Assembly: GCA_023666945.1 (NCBI GenBank)
Contig: JAMPAY010000001.1
Location: forward strand, 155,882 to 219,881
DNA: 64,000 nt
Direction of reading: 5' to 3'
From: Paludibacter sp.
Lineage (GTDB): Bacteria > Bacteroidota > Bacteroidia > Bacteroidales > Paludibacteraceae
Part shown: positions 19,119-28,309 of the stretch, in pieces
Layout of the letters: the number at the start of each line of letters is the position of its first letter
How positions within the stretch are numbered: the stretch's first letter is position 1
Made by a program: the position numbers and the translations under genes
Notes under the pieces: model-generated
Databases searched by the model: none
What the model was told of the DNA's origin: nothing
Seen by the model: only the letters and a program-made list of their open reading frames with translations

Positions 19119-19177
19119 TAGCGATTATAAAAACATATATCTTAATAAACAACACTATTCAACCAATAACAACCCTT

Positions 19178-20890
19178 ATGGAATACGGTATCTTAGATGT
19201 ATTGACGCTTATCGGCTCCTTAGGAATCTTCTTATACGGCATGAAACTTATGAGCGAGGCTCTGCAAAAAGTAGCAGGACAGAAAATGCGCTCCATTTTA
19301 GCAACTATGACCAAAAACAAGTTTGTAGGTATTCTGTCCGGTATATTGGTTACCACGCTCATTCAAAGTTCTTCCGCCACTACCGTCATGGTAGTCAGTT
19401 TTGTCAATGCAGGACTACTCAACCTTACACAGGCCTTCAGTGTCATCATGGGAGCAAATATCGGTACAACTGCAACTGCATGGCTCATTGCACTATTAGG
19501 ATTTAAAATCGACATATCGCTCCTGGCTGTACCTATTATTGCCTTCTCACTTCCCCTCTTATTCTCCAAACACAACAACCGACGCTATATAGGAGAATTA
19601 ATCTTCGGCTTTGCCCTTATATTTATGGGCATCGGACTGCTCAAATCATCCGTTCCCGACATACAAAGTCATCCCCATATACTGGCTTTCTTACAAAACT
19701 ATACACAATGGGGATATGGTTCAGTCTTATTATTCCTATTGGTTGGTTCGGTTTTGACTGTTATCGTACAATCATCTTCTGCTGTCATGGCCATCACATT
19801 AGTCATGTGTAGCCAAGGATGGATTCCTTATCACATGGCTATTGCCATGATTCTCGGCGAGAATATCGGTACAACCATCACTGCCAACATTGCAGCCCTA
19901 TCAGGAAACATCGCTGCCAAACGTGCCGCTTTCTCACATTTTATCTTCAATATATTCGGAGTTTGCTGGGCATTGGCAGTCTTCTACCCCTTCAGTAATT
20001 TCGTGTTACACATCGTAGAAATATTCAGACCTACCGATTCGATCGAAGCAGCAGCATTCTCACTCTCTTTATTCCACTCTATATTCAACATATTTAACGT
20101 ACTGATACTTTGCTGGTTCAGTAAATACATTGTAGCACTTGTAGAGCGAATTATACGCCCAAAGCAACAAGATACATTCTCAAATACAGCTGAGGCTTTC
20201 CAATTAACATACATTTCTACCGGACTACTCTCCACCGCCGAACTATCGATTCTACAAGCCCGCAAAGAAGTTATTGCCTATGCACAGCGTATCCGAAACA
20301 TGTACAACCAACTTCCCGACCTGATAGAAGAGACCGATACTGCGGAGTTTTCTCACAAGTTCGAACAAATCAAACAACAAGAAGATGCCAGCGACCACAT
20401 CGAAGCAGAAATATCCAAATACATTGCAGCAGTAAGCACCGGACGACTCAGTTCCGAAAGTAAACTAAATACCCAACACATTCTCCGCATCATCTCCGAA
20501 ATAGAAAGTGTAGCAGATGCCGCCTACAAAATAGCCTGCATTGTGCAACGCTATCGAGAGAAAAACATTACATGGAGCCATCAACATTGGGAAGCGATAC
20601 AACAACTAATGGCACTTACAAACAAGGCTGTAGACGGCATGATTAACGACTTACAAACCGACACTCTCTCTGAGCAACTGTTAACCGAAGCACGCAACAC
20701 CGAAGTTCATATTAATAATCTGCGAAACCAACTGCTCAACAACATCCTGATAGAAGTTAACGAGGGGAAAACCGAATATCAAGAAGGTGCTTATTTTCAA
20801 GATGTAGTACGCGTGTTGGAACGCATAGGAGACTATGTTGTCAATATTATCGAAGCACAAAGCAACCATAAATTATTCAAGTCGCTATAG
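19178..20890 (+). CDS. Na/Pi cotransporter family protein with PhoU-like tail
   Basis: A 570-residue inner-membrane protein of the NptA/YjbB (SLC34-like) family. The paired QSSS signatures of the inverted repeats are at 63-69 (QSSSATT) and 198-202 (QSSSA). GANIGTT and GENIGTT blocks follow each. The C-terminal ~220 residues are cytosolic, helical and PhoU-like, containing EQIKQQEDASDHIEAEI. Family members move phosphate with sodium, and in bacteria often export it; the PhoU-like domain suggests control by phosphate status. It has its own promoter and a hairpin terminator 20 bp after the stop. Confidence 0.92.
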   Translation: MEYGILDVLTLIGSLGIFLYGMKLMSEALQKVAGQKMRSILATMTKNKFVGILSGILVTTLIQSSSATTVMVVSFVNAGLLNLTQAFSVIMGANIGTTATAWLIALLGFKIDISLLAVPIIAFSLPLLFSKHNNRRYIGELIFGFALIFMGIGLLKSSVPDIQSHPHILAFLQNYTQWGYGSVLLFLLVGSVLTVIVQSSSAVMAITLVMCSQGWIPYHMAIAMILGENIGTTITANIAALSGNIAAKRAAFSHFIFNIFGVCWALAVFYPFSNFVLHIVEIFRPTDSIEAAAFSLSLFHSIFNIFNVLILCWFSKYIVALVERIIRPKQQDTFSNTAEAFQLTYISTGLLSTAELSILQARKEVIAYAQRIRNMYNQLPDLIEETDTAEFSHKFEQIKQQEDASDHIEAEISKYIAAVSTGRLSSESKLNTQHILRIISEIESVADAAYKIACIVQRYREKNITWSHQHWEAIQQLMALTNKAVDGMINDLQTDTLSEQLLTEARNTEVHINNLRNQLLNNILIEVNEGKTEYQEGAYFQDVVRVLERIGDYVVNIIEAQSNHKLFKSL

Positions 20891-20909
20891 TACGAAGTAA
20901 ACACTACCG

Positions 20910-20940
20910 AACAAGAGTTTTAGAATACAACTCTTGTTTT
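20910..20940 (+). terminator. terminator of the Na/Pi cotransporter gene
   Basis: A 10-bp perfect stem (AACAAGAGTT / AACTCTTGTT), a 9-nt loop and a T-run. Confidence 0.8.
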
Positions 20941-20955
20941 ATACAAATAATTTCG

Positions 20956-20963
20956 TACCTTTG
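20956..20963 (+). promoter_or_regulatory. -7 box of the YhcH/glgB promoter
   Basis: TACCTTTG 25 bp before the ATG at 20989. Confidence 0.5.
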
Positions 20964-20988
20964 CCAACATAACCAACCAAAACATATT

Positions 20989-21453
20989 ATGATATTAGAT
21001 AAATTAGAAAACGCAGATGCCTATTTTGCTTGTGTACCCGGCTTTGAGCAATTTATGAATTTCTTTAACAACAACGACATGCTCAACCTACCCGCATGCA
21101 AAATCAAGATCAACGGTGACGACCTCTTTGTTAATATCAACGACTTTACCGGCAAAAAAGAAGAAGATTGCCGAATGGAGGCACACAAAGAATATATCGA
21201 TATCCAAATTCCATTGAACAACGACGAGCAAATGGGGTGGAAAGCCCAAGAAGATTGTAAAATCATCATTTCACCCTATAACGAACAAAAAGATGTTGAA
21301 TTCTACGGAGACAAAGCCTCTGCAATGCTTACTGTTCCCGCAGGACATTTTGCAGTCTTTTTCCCCGAAGACGCACATCAACCGGGAATTGCCGAAGGGT
21401 GTTCCTATCGTAAACTGATTGTCAAAGCAAAAGACTTGCGTTCCAATCCCTAA
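20989..21453 (+). CDS. YhcH/YjgK/YiaL (TabA/EbgC-like) family protein
   Basis: A 154-residue cupin-like protein. The segments EAHKEYIDIQIPLNNDEQMGW, a later FPEDAHQPGI and the C-terminal YRKLIVKAK are the hallmarks of the YhcH family, with His and Glu residues that bind a metal. Members include EbgC (beta-galactosidase subunit) and TabA, which affects biofilm; several are tied to sialic acid or sugar-lactone metabolism. The reaction here is not known. glgB starts 12 bp downstream, so the pair is probably an operon from the promoter at 20956. Confidence 0.88.
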   Translation: MILDKLENADAYFACVPGFEQFMNFFNNNDMLNLPACKIKINGDDLFVNINDFTGKKEEDCRMEAHKEYIDIQIPLNNDEQMGWKAQEDCKIIISPYNEQKDVEFYGDKASAMLTVPAGHFAVFFPEDAHQPGIAEGCSYRKLIVKAKDLRSNP

Positions 21454-21465
21454 TCTCCTCTATCC

Positions 21466-23469
21466 ATGAAAACGCTGAAACTTCTTAAATCCGATTCCTA
21501 CCTTCTTCCCTATAAAAATGCCATTATCGGTCGGTATAACTATGCTCTCCAAATAGAGAGGCAACTCACCCAAGGAGGACTATTAGCCGATTTCGCCAAT
21601 GGTTATCTTTATTTCGGTTTACACAAAACCGATACCGAGTGGGTATTTCGCGAATGGGCGCCCAACGCCACCGCTATCTATATGATTGGCGATTTCAACG
21701 GTTGGCAACGCAAAGAAGACTTTCGGCTGACTCCCGTTGGAAACGGAGTTTTTGAATGCAGATTGCCACTCACAACATTACAACACGGGCAATTATATAA
21801 ACTATTGGTAGAATGGCAAGGAGGCAAAGGCGAACGAATTCCCTCTTATGCAACCAGAGTCGTGCAAGATGCACAAACAAAGGGTTTTTCTGCACAAGTA
21901 TGGCACCCTGAGCATCCCTATGTTTTCAAGAAGAAACGATTTATCCCCAAAACTTCACCCTTATTTATTTATGAATGCCACATCGGTATGTCCGGGGAAG
22001 AAGAGACAGTGGCTTCATACGAAGACTTCCGCCTAAACATATTACCTCGTGTACAAGCATTAGGCTATAACTGTATCCAAATTATGGCTATTCAAGAGCA
22101 CCCCTACTATGGGTCATTCGGATACCATGTTTCCAATTTCTATGCGGCATCATCGCGTTTTGGCACACCCGAAGAACTGAAACATCTCATCGACGATGCA
22201 CACAACCGCGGCATCGCTGTCATCATGGATTTGGTACACTCACATGCCGTCAAAAACGAGTTGGAGGGACTCGGTAATTTCGACGGTACCCCCTATCAGT
22301 ATTTCCACGAAGGGAGTCGACGCGAACACCCCGCATGGGATAGCCTTTGTTTCAATTATCAAAAACCAGAAGTATTACATTTCCTCTTGAGCAATTGCAA
22401 ATATTGGATGGACGAATATCATTTCGACGGATTCCGTTTTGATGGAGTTACCAGCATGATTTATCGTTCACACGGATTGGGAGAGAACTTCTCATCGTAT
22501 GCTGACTATTATAATCTCAATCAAGACGGAGATGCCATCTGCTATCTCACACTCGCCAACAAACTCATCCACCAGGTCAATAAACACGCCATCACCATTG
22601 CCGAAGAAATGTCCGGGATGCCAGGATTGGCTACACCTTTCAAAGAAGGAGGTATCGGATTTGATTATCGATTAGCAATGGGTATTCCCGATTTCTGGAT
22701 TAAGACAATAAAAGAACTAAAAGACGAAGACTGGAAAGCAGGGCATATTCTTTACGAGATGACCAATCGACGTGCCGATGAAAAGACTATCTCTTATGCC
22801 GAAAGTCACGATCAAGCATTGGTCGGAGACAAAACAATCATCTTTCGTCTTATTGATGCAGAAATGTATTGGCACATGCAACACAATTCCAACACTTTCA
22901 TGGTTGATCGTGGTTTGGCTTTGCATAAAATGATACGGCTCATCACAGCATCCACTATCAATGGAGGATACCTTAACTTCATGGGAAATGAATTCGGACA
23001 TCCCGAGTGGATTGATTTTCCTCGACAAGGCAACGGGTGGAGTCATAAGTATGCACGCCGCCAATGGAGTCTCGTAGATAATACAGAATTCTATTATCAC
23101 GATCTCAATCGTTTCGATGCAGCCATGGTGCATCTTTTGCGTAATATAACCAATTTCCAAGCATTGCCCATACAAACGCTTTGGGATAAGGATAGCGACC
23201 AAATTGCAGCCTTTATGCGAGGAGATTACGTCTTTATCTTCAATTGGAATGGACAAAAATCATTCCCCGGATACGGAATAATTGCCCCGGAAGGCAAATA
23301 TACAGTTGTGCTCAATACCGATGCCAAAGAATTTGCAGGATATGGACTATCCGATGATTCCATCGAACATTTCACAACTCCCGACCCGCTCTATGCTAAA
23401 GTACACAAAGGTTGGCTAAAGCTCTATCTGCCTGCTCGCAGTGCTGTCGTACTCAAGAAAAACGACTGA
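21466..23469 (+). CDS. glgB: 1,4-alpha-glucan branching enzyme, eukaryotic-type GH13
   Basis: A 667-residue enzyme that adds alpha-1,6 branches to glycogen. A CBM48 domain (about 50-130, EWAPNATAIYMIGDFNGW) precedes the GH13 barrel. Catalytic residues are D326 in FRFDGVTS, E380 in IAEEMSG and the HD pair at 448-449 in YAESHDQALVGD. The C-terminal beta domain contains NTDAKEFAGYG. The length and the FRFDGVTSMIYRSHG stretch fit the eukaryotic-type subfamily (GH13_8) rather than the ~730-residue E. coli GlgB. No other glycogen genes are in the window. A large bidirectional hairpin follows. Confidence 0.93.
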   Translation: MKTLKLLKSDSYLLPYKNAIIGRYNYALQIERQLTQGGLLADFANGYLYFGLHKTDTEWVFREWAPNATAIYMIGDFNGWQRKEDFRLTPVGNGVFECRLPLTTLQHGQLYKLLVEWQGGKGERIPSYATRVVQDAQTKGFSAQVWHPEHPYVFKKKRFIPKTSPLFIYECHIGMSGEEETVASYEDFRLNILPRVQALGYNCIQIMAIQEHPYYGSFGYHVSNFYAASSRFGTPEELKHLIDDAHNRGIAVIMDLVHSHAVKNELEGLGNFDGTPYQYFHEGSRREHPAWDSLCFNYQKPEVLHFLLSNCKYWMDEYHFDGFRFDGVTSMIYRSHGLGENFSSYADYYNLNQDGDAICYLTLANKLIHQVNKHAITIAEEMSGMPGLATPFKEGGIGFDYRLAMGIPDFWIKTIKELKDEDWKAGHILYEMTNRRADEKTISYAESHDQALVGDKTIIFRLIDAEMYWHMQHNSNTFMVDRGLALHKMIRLITASTINGGYLNFMGNEFGHPEWIDFPRQGNGWSHKYARRQWSLVDNTEFYYHDLNRFDAAMVHLLRNITNFQALPIQTLWDKDSDQIAAFMRGDYVFIFNWNGQKSFPGYGIIAPEGKYTVVLNTDAKEFAGYGLSDDSIEHFTTPDPLYAKVHKGWLKLYLPARSAVVLKKND

Positions 23470-23477
23470 CGCCCCCT

Positions 23478-23536
23478 ATACAATAAGAAATGCAATTCAT
23501 CTCAGCAAATGAGAATAATTGCATTTCTTATTGTAT
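23478..23536. terminator. large bidirectional terminator between glgB and dgt
   Basis: A perfect 20-bp inverted repeat (23478-23497 with 23517-23536) has a small inner CTC/GAG hairpin. It stands between convergent genes. Confidence 0.8.
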
Positions 23537-23557
23537 ATGATATTACCACTTACATTA

Positions 23558-24883
23558 TCACACCATTGGCAACGATGCTCCCGTAATCTTCTGATACAAG
23601 TCAAGCGCATACACATCCGTCATGCCCGACACATAATCCAACATCGCTTGTATCTTGCCATAAGGAGTCAAGGCGTCAATAGCATATTGCGACGGAACAC
23701 GCTGCAACAACTGTCGGGAGTAAGCCTTATCTGCATTAAATACCGCCTGAATCAGTTCCTCCATCAGCATATAGATTATCTTATAACCTGCAAGTTCCAC
23801 ATCCAATACATCATTACTTCGGTATATCCTTTTCACCGATACTTCGGAACATTGCTTATAAGCCTCACGGCTACGAGAATGTATATGCTTAATCAGCGAA
23901 CCCTCAAAAGTGCCGTCCATTATCTGCTCCTCATTACTCAAAAACACATCCGTGCAAGCATCTACCAAGTTACCAATGACGCAACTCCTCAAATAGGCAA
24001 TTTGCTCGTTGGTATCTTGTACCATATCCATTGTATGACAAATACGCTCCTTGCGTTTTTCATCAAAGAAACCAAATAACAACTCTTTCGTTTCATCTGT
24101 TGACAATAACCGCAACTTATGAGCATCTTCAATATCCATTATCTGATAGCATATATCATCAGCAGCCTCCACCAAATAAACCAATGGGAAACGTGCATAC
24201 GTTCCGTCCGACCGTTGGACAATCCCCAAGCGCATAGCAATACGTTCCCAACTATCCTTATCCGAATCAAAGAAACCGAATTTACCTTTCGGATTCGGAG
24301 ATGATATAGCAGCATAGGGATATTTAACGACCGATGCCAACGTACTGTAGGTCAGAACAAATCCTCCGGAACGACGTCCCTTAAATTGATGAGTCAATAT
24401 ACGAAATGCGTTGGCATTACCTTCAAACCGGATACAATCCGCCCACTGTTCTTCTGTCAGTTCCGTTTGCCATTTCTTTCCGTTTCCTTCCGAAAAATAA
24501 GTATCTATAGCCTGTTCTCCCGAATGTCCAAACGGAGGATTACCCATATCATGAGCCAAACAAGCAGCCGACACAATTTCACCGATAGAATCGAGCATTT
24601 TTGCACAATCAGAATGCCTTTCTTTCAAACTATCCGCCACTCTATTACCCAAAGATCGACCAACACAAGACACCTCCAAACTATGCGTCAAACGATTGTG
24701 TACAAACACAGAACCGGGCAAGGGAAATACTTGCGTCTTATTTTGCATTCTTCGAAACGGAGCAGAAAATATCAAACGATCATAATCACGCTGAAATTCA
24801 TTACGAGCATCATGCCCCAAAGCAGGATTATAGATCCCTTCTTGTCCGAAACGTATTGTAGTTATTAATTGTTCCCAATTCAT
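23558..24883 (-). CDS. dgt: deoxyguanosinetriphosphate triphosphohydrolase (dNTPase)
   Basis: A 441-residue HD-domain protein. The N-terminus has the family stretch DARNEFQRDYDRLIFSAPFRRMQNKTQVFPL, then NRLTHSLEV and the HD motif CLAHDMGNPPFGHSGEQAI, which binds the catalytic metal. VEAADDICYQIMDIEDA supplies the later Asp. It cleaves dNTPs to deoxynucleosides and triphosphate, shaping the dNTP pool. Length is close to other Bacteroidetes members. The HxlR gene ends 2 bp before its start, so dgt may be read through from the HxlR promoter. Confidence 0.93.
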   Translation of the reverse strand: MNWEQLITTIRFGQEGIYNPALGHDARNEFQRDYDRLIFSAPFRRMQNKTQVFPLPGSVFVHNRLTHSLEVSCVGRSLGNRVADSLKERHSDCAKMLDSIGEIVSAACLAHDMGNPPFGHSGEQAIDTYFSEGNGKKWQTELTEEQWADCIRFEGNANAFRILTHQFKGRRSGGFVLTYSTLASVVKYPYAAISSPNPKGKFGFFDSDKDSWERIAMRLGIVQRSDGTYARFPLVYLVEAADDICYQIMDIEDAHKLRLLSTDETKELLFGFFDEKRKERICHTMDMVQDTNEQIAYLRSCVIGNLVDACTDVFLSNEEQIMDGTFEGSLIKHIHSRSREAYKQCSEVSVKRIYRSNDVLDVELAGYKIIYMLMEELIQAVFNADKAYSRQLLQRVPSQYAIDALTPYGKIQAMLDYVSGMTDVYALDLYQKITGASLPMV

Positions 24884-24885
24884 AT

Positions 24886-25266
24886 TTATTCTTTTGAGAG
24901 TTGTTGTATATGATTTTGACGGTCAGCAAGAATATGCTCCATATGTTCTTTTGCCCAATTCGTTAAGGCTTCGATATGCGGTAGCAGCGATAAAGCACGA
25001 GACGTCAAACGATATTCTACACGAGGTGGCACCTCCGGATAGACTCTGCGGCTTACAAGCCCATCTTCTTCCAAAGTACGAAGTGTTACTGTCAGCATAC
25101 GCTGAGAAACATCCGGAATATAGCGGCGTAGTTCGCCAAAACGACACACATCTTTTTCTGCCAACGTATGTAGCACCAACAACGACCATTTATCGCTTAT
25201 ACGAGCCAGAATATTACGTATCGGACACTTTGGATCATAACGGTCTGTTATACTAATTCTATCCAT
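24886..25266 (-). CDS. HxlR-family winged-helix regulator, probably redox sensing
   Basis: A 126-residue HxlR (MarR-like) DNA-binding protein with the segments DPKCPIRNILARISDKWSLLVLHTL and FGELRRYIPDVSQRMLTVTLRTLEEDGLVSRRVYPEVPPRVEY. The N-terminal Cys-Pro is the position used for thiol sensing in YodB/QorR-type HxlR proteins, so it may respond to quinones or electrophiles (inference). The start at 25266 is firm, because the -7 box of its promoter overlaps the upstream alternative TTG. It diverges from an oxidoreductase gene across a region with a strong palindrome, the usual layout of HxlR regulators and their target. Confidence 0.9.
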   Translation of the reverse strand: MDRISITDRYDPKCPIRNILARISDKWSLLVLHTLAEKDVCRFGELRRYIPDVSQRMLTVTLRTLEEDGLVSRRVYPEVPPRVEYRLTSRALSLLPHIEALTNWAKEHMEHILADRQNHIQQLSKE

Positions 25267-25293
25267 AACTATCTCTTTTGCAACATTAGTGCG

Positions 25294-25324
25294 CAAAAGT
25301 AACTAAAATACTCCGAATATACAA
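25294..25324 (-). promoter_or_regulatory. promoter of the HxlR gene
   Basis: On the minus strand TTG (25324-25322), a 20-bp spacer and TACTTTTG (25301-25294). Confidence 0.6.
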
Positions 25325-25416
25325 GTATGCCCCAACCACCTACAGGGTAACCACCTACCGTCCAATTTTTAAAAAGACACTTTTGTTTAACTGCAAACAC
25401 CCTCATTCACAACAAC

Positions 25417-25434
25417 AGTTACCTACCGGTAACT
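25417..25434. promoter_or_regulatory. palindromic candidate operator for the HxlR regulator
   Basis: AGTTACCTACCGGTAACT: perfect 7-bp arms around TACC. It sits 21 bp before the -33 box of the oxidoreductase promoter. A partly related word with GGTAACC and CTACC lies at 25346-25359, nearer the HxlR promoter. Confidence 0.55.
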
Positions 25435-25455
25435 ATCTAACAAACAGATAACTAC

Positions 25456-25486
25456 TTGTATAATAGTAATATAAAAACTACCTTTG
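25456..25486 (+). promoter_or_regulatory. promoter of the oxidoreductase gene
   Basis: TTG (25456-25458), a 20-bp spacer and TACCTTTG (25479-25486). Confidence 0.6.
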
Positions 25487-25529
25487 CAGCGAAAAAACAT
25501 ATAACAATAACCCTCAAACACCATTCTTT

Positions 25530-26198
25530 ATGAAAAACGTAGTTTTAATAGGAGCAAGCGGATTTGTAGGTTCCGCCATTTTGAAAGAAGCATTATACCG
25601 CGGACATCAAGTTACCGCCATCACGCCTCATCCGGAGCGCATTAAGTTGATTCACCCCAACCTTACAATAGTAGAGGCAGATGCGACCAATCCCAACATA
25701 TTGGCACTAATAGCCACCGGGAAAGATGCTATCATAAGTGCATACAATCCCGGATGGAGTAATCCCCGCCAATACGAAGAAACCTTGGAAAACTACCCCA
25801 AAATTATAGAGGGTACAAAAAAGGCAGGAGTCAGACGATTACTCATTGTAGGAGGAGCAGGTACTCTGTTCGTAAAACCGGGGATACGATTGGTAGATAC
25901 CGGAACTCTTCCCGAAGAATGGCTACCCGGAGTCAAATCCATGGGAGAATTCTATCTCAATACACTTATGAAAGAAAACGATATTGACTGGATATTCTTC
26001 TCTCCTGCGGGTAATCTTGGAGATATAGGACAAAAAGGTCCCGGCATACGCACCGGTAAATATCGACTTGGAAAAGACGATATGTTGTTCGATGAAAACG
26101 GCCATAGTTTTATTTCGGTAGAAGACTATGCTGTTGCCATGATTGACGAACTGGAACAAGAGAACCACCATAAAGAACGATTCACTGCCGCCTATTAA
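25530..26198 (+). CDS. NAD(P)-binding oxidoreductase (atypical SDR, NmrA/BVR-B-like)
   Basis: A 222-residue Rossmann protein. The dinucleotide motif GASGFVGSAIL is at 8-18, followed by HQVTAITPHPERI, which is the phosphate-contacting region of the atypical SDR a5 subgroup. A GKDAIISAYNPG stretch and RRLLIVGGAGTL follow. Members reduce flavins or quinones or repair oxidised substrates. It lacks the YxxxK catalytic pair of classical SDRs. Its divergent HxlR neighbour and the palindrome between them suggest induction by oxidised or electrophilic compounds. The substrate is unknown. Confidence 0.85.
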   Translation: MKNVVLIGASGFVGSAILKEALYRGHQVTAITPHPERIKLIHPNLTIVEADATNPNILALIATGKDAIISAYNPGWSNPRQYEETLENYPKIIEGTKKAGVRRLLIVGGAGTLFVKPGIRLVDTGTLPEEWLPGVKSMGEFYLNTLMKENDIDWIFFSPAGNLGDIGQKGPGIRTGKYRLGKDDMLFDENGHSFISVEDYAVAMIDELEQENHHKERFTAAY

Positions 26199-26265
26199 GC
26201 ACATCGAAGCGCAATATTACAGAATTGCATCATTCGTAGAAGGAATCAATTTTTTACAGAATGAA

Positions 26266-26316
26266 AGCTCGACAAGATGTCGTTGAGATCTCGTTACGGT
26301 CTCGTAATGATCTCGT
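26266..26316 (+). repeat. array R2 of 7-bp words at 11-bp period
   Basis: ATCTCGT (26288), GTCTCGT (26299) and ATCTCGT (26310) are spaced exactly 11 bp. Going upstream at the same period are ATGTCGT (26277, one mismatch) and AGCTCGA (26266, two mismatches). The words match those of elements R1 and R3, but the TTTGACATATTGA half of those elements is absent. Confidence 0.7.
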
Positions 26317-26486
26317 AGGCCCATAACCAACACTATTGCAAGCAAACAGTCATATACAAGCAGAAAAATATCTCCATTTTGCTTACATAAACATCATTTT
26401 GTCAAACTAATTCAAGCCCTTAATCGTTAGGAAACAAACCGACATTGGCACTTCAACTTCTTATTTTAATGCGGTCGCCCTGACAA

Positions 26487-26526
26487 CAAGGTAGTCTTTG
26501 TTATACAAGGACTACCTTTGTTTTTC
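26487..26526 (+). terminator. terminator-like hairpin upstream of nagB
   Basis: AAGGTAGTC pairs with GACTACCTT around a 13-nt stretch in which more bases can pair, followed by TTTGTTTTT. Confidence 0.7.
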
Positions 26527-26722
26527 GTCAATCAGCACCACACGGGACAAAATATACCTACAAACCATTGTTAATCATACTCTTCATAAGCACTTGCGAG
26601 AACAATACAAAATTCCATACGGAAAATAATCGGATTGTAGGACTATAATTAGAAAAAAAATCGTAATTTTGCAGCGTATGGCAATCTACGCCTACAATAA
26701 TAACCTTTTAAAACCATACAAC

Positions 26723-27532
26723 ATGAGACTTATCATCGAACCCGACTATCAACAACTATCCGAATGGGCTGCCAAATATGTGGCTAAACGGATCAACGAT
26801 GCAGCACCTACCATGGAACGTCCGTTCAAATTAGGACTGCCCACAGGTTCTTCGCCATTAGGTATGTATAAACACCTTATTGAGTTATATAAAGCGGGAA
26901 AAGTCTCGTTTGCCAATGTAGTAACTTTCAATATGGACGAATATGTTGGTTTGCCTGAAAATCATTCCGAAAGTTACCATTCTTTCATGTGGAACAATTT
27001 CTTCTCACATATTGACATTCGTCCTGAGAATGTCAATATACTCAATGGTAATGCACCCGACTTGAATGCCGAATGTGAACGATACGAAGCCAAAATCAAA
27101 CTATATGGAGGAATAGACCTATTTCTCGGTGGAATCGGTCCAGACGGACATATAGCCTTCAACGAACCGGCATCGTCACTCACATCACGCACACGACAGA
27201 AAACGCTGACTACCGATACGATCATCGCTAATTCTCGTTTCTTCAACAACGATGTCAACCAAGTACCCAAAACAGCCCTTACCGTTGGCGTAGGTACTGT
27301 CATGGATGCACACGAAGTACTCATCATGGTTAACGGACACAACAAAGCACGTGCATTAAAACATGCGGTGGAAGAACCAATCAACCACATGTGGACCATT
27401 TCCGCACTTCAATTGCATCCGCGGGGCATTATCGTATGCGATGAAGCCGCCTGCGCAGAACTGACTGTTGGCACATTCAAGTATTTCCTTGACATTGAAA
27501 AAGCCAATCTCAACCCAAACACTCTACTCTGA
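26723..27532 (+). CDS. nagB: glucosamine-6-phosphate deaminase
   Basis: A 269-residue enzyme converting glucosamine-6-phosphate to fructose-6-phosphate and ammonia, a step in amino-sugar use. The active-site stretches are visible: [13 protein letters not shown] near 40, FNMDEYVGL near 70, and [17 protein letters not shown] near 136-152 with the catalytic Asp and His. The ATG at 26723 ([17 protein letters not shown]) is the family start; the upstream in-frame start lies next to the -7 box. It is followed within 2 bp by the DnaJ-like gene and then cysS, probably one transcript. Confidence 0.95.
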   Translation: MRLIIEPDYQQLSEWAAKYVAKRINDAAPTMERPFKLGLPTGSSPLGMYKHLIELYKAGKVSFANVVTFNMDEYVGLPENHSESYHSFMWNNFFSHIDIRPENVNILNGNAPDLNAECERYEAKIKLYGGIDLFLGGIGPDGHIAFNEPASSLTSRTRQKTLTTDTIIANSRFFNNDVNQVPKTALTVGVGTVMDAHEVLIMVNGHNKARALKHAVEEPINHMWTISALQLHPRGIIVCDEAACAELTVGTFKYFLDIEKANLNPNTLL

Positions 27533-27534
27533 CA

Positions 27535-28299
27535 ATGCATATAGGCAAGTGGATATTGGGCGGATTAGGGTTTGTCTTGGGAGGACCTATAGGAGCCGTT
27601 GTCGGTGTGGTATTAGCATCATTCTTAGAAGATGGCAGTCGCGTATTGCCAGAAGCAGAACAAGAGTTTCGCCAAACAACGCATCAGAACAATACTCGCA
27701 CCCATCGTCCCTCACAAGGCGACATACATATCAGTATTCTCGTACTGATAGCCTGTACCATGAAAGCCGACGGACATGTACGCAAAAGCGAATTGGATGC
27801 CGTCAAACGTTTTTTGGTACGCACCTATGGCAAACAACAAGCATTGGAAGCACTGCAAGTGCTCAAACAACTATTGGAGCAAACTATCAATCCTGATGCA
27901 GTAGCACGGCAGATTGCGCAGAATGTCAATTACTCCACCCGATTGGAAATACTGCATTTCCTGCTTGACTTGGCACATACAGACGGAGAATATGCACCCA
28001 CTGAGCAACAACTAATCGCACAAATAGCCGTTGCATTGGGTATCCGACCTACCGATTTCCGTTCGCTATCCGCTCTCTATGAAAAAGACAAGAATCCGGA
28101 TTGGGCATACCAAGCATTAGAGATACAACCTTCTGCTACCAATGATGAGGTGAAAAAAGCCTATCGCCGTATGGCTATGAAATATCACCCTGACAAAGTA
28201 GCCAGTGCAGGTGAAGACATTCGCCAAAAAGCCACAGAGAAATTCAGAGCCATCAACGAGGCATACGAATACATTAAGCAACAGCGTGGAATAAAATAA
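27535..28299 (+). CDS. DjlA-like co-chaperone: membrane anchor, TerB domain, J domain
   Basis: A 254-residue protein in three parts. Residues 5-30 form a Gly-rich membrane segment ([21 protein letters not shown]) like that of DjlA. Residues 65-170 form a TerB-like helical domain, with [18 protein letters not shown] and its mirror [17 protein letters not shown]. Residues 185-254 form a J domain with the HPD motif in KYHPDKV. It should recruit a DnaK/Hsp70 chaperone to the inner membrane; its client is unknown. It sits 2 bp after nagB and 10 bp before cysS. Confidence 0.9.
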   Translation: MHIGKWILGGLGFVLGGPIGAVVGVVLASFLEDGSRVLPEAEQEFRQTTHQNNTRTHRPSQGDIHISILVLIACTMKADGHVRKSELDAVKRFLVRTYGKQQALEALQVLKQLLEQTINPDAVARQIAQNVNYSTRLEILHFLLDLAHTDGEYAPTEQQLIAQIAVALGIRPTDFRSLSALYEKDKNPDWAYQALEIQPSATNDEVKKAYRRMAMKYHPDKVASAGEDIRQKATEKFRAINEAYEYIKQQRGIK

Positions 28300-28309
28300 C
28301 AATGTAACT

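Larger units (their letters stand above)
26199..26722. other. 524-bp intergenic region upstream of nagB
   Basis: No convincing gene is seen. It contains the R2 array of 11-bp-phased words (26266-26316), a terminator-like hairpin (26487-26526) and a possible -7 box TAATTTTG (26664-26671) for nagB. The hairpin is nearly 290 bp beyond the oxidoreductase stop, so either that gene has a long 3' UTR or a small RNA ends here. Confidence 0.6.
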
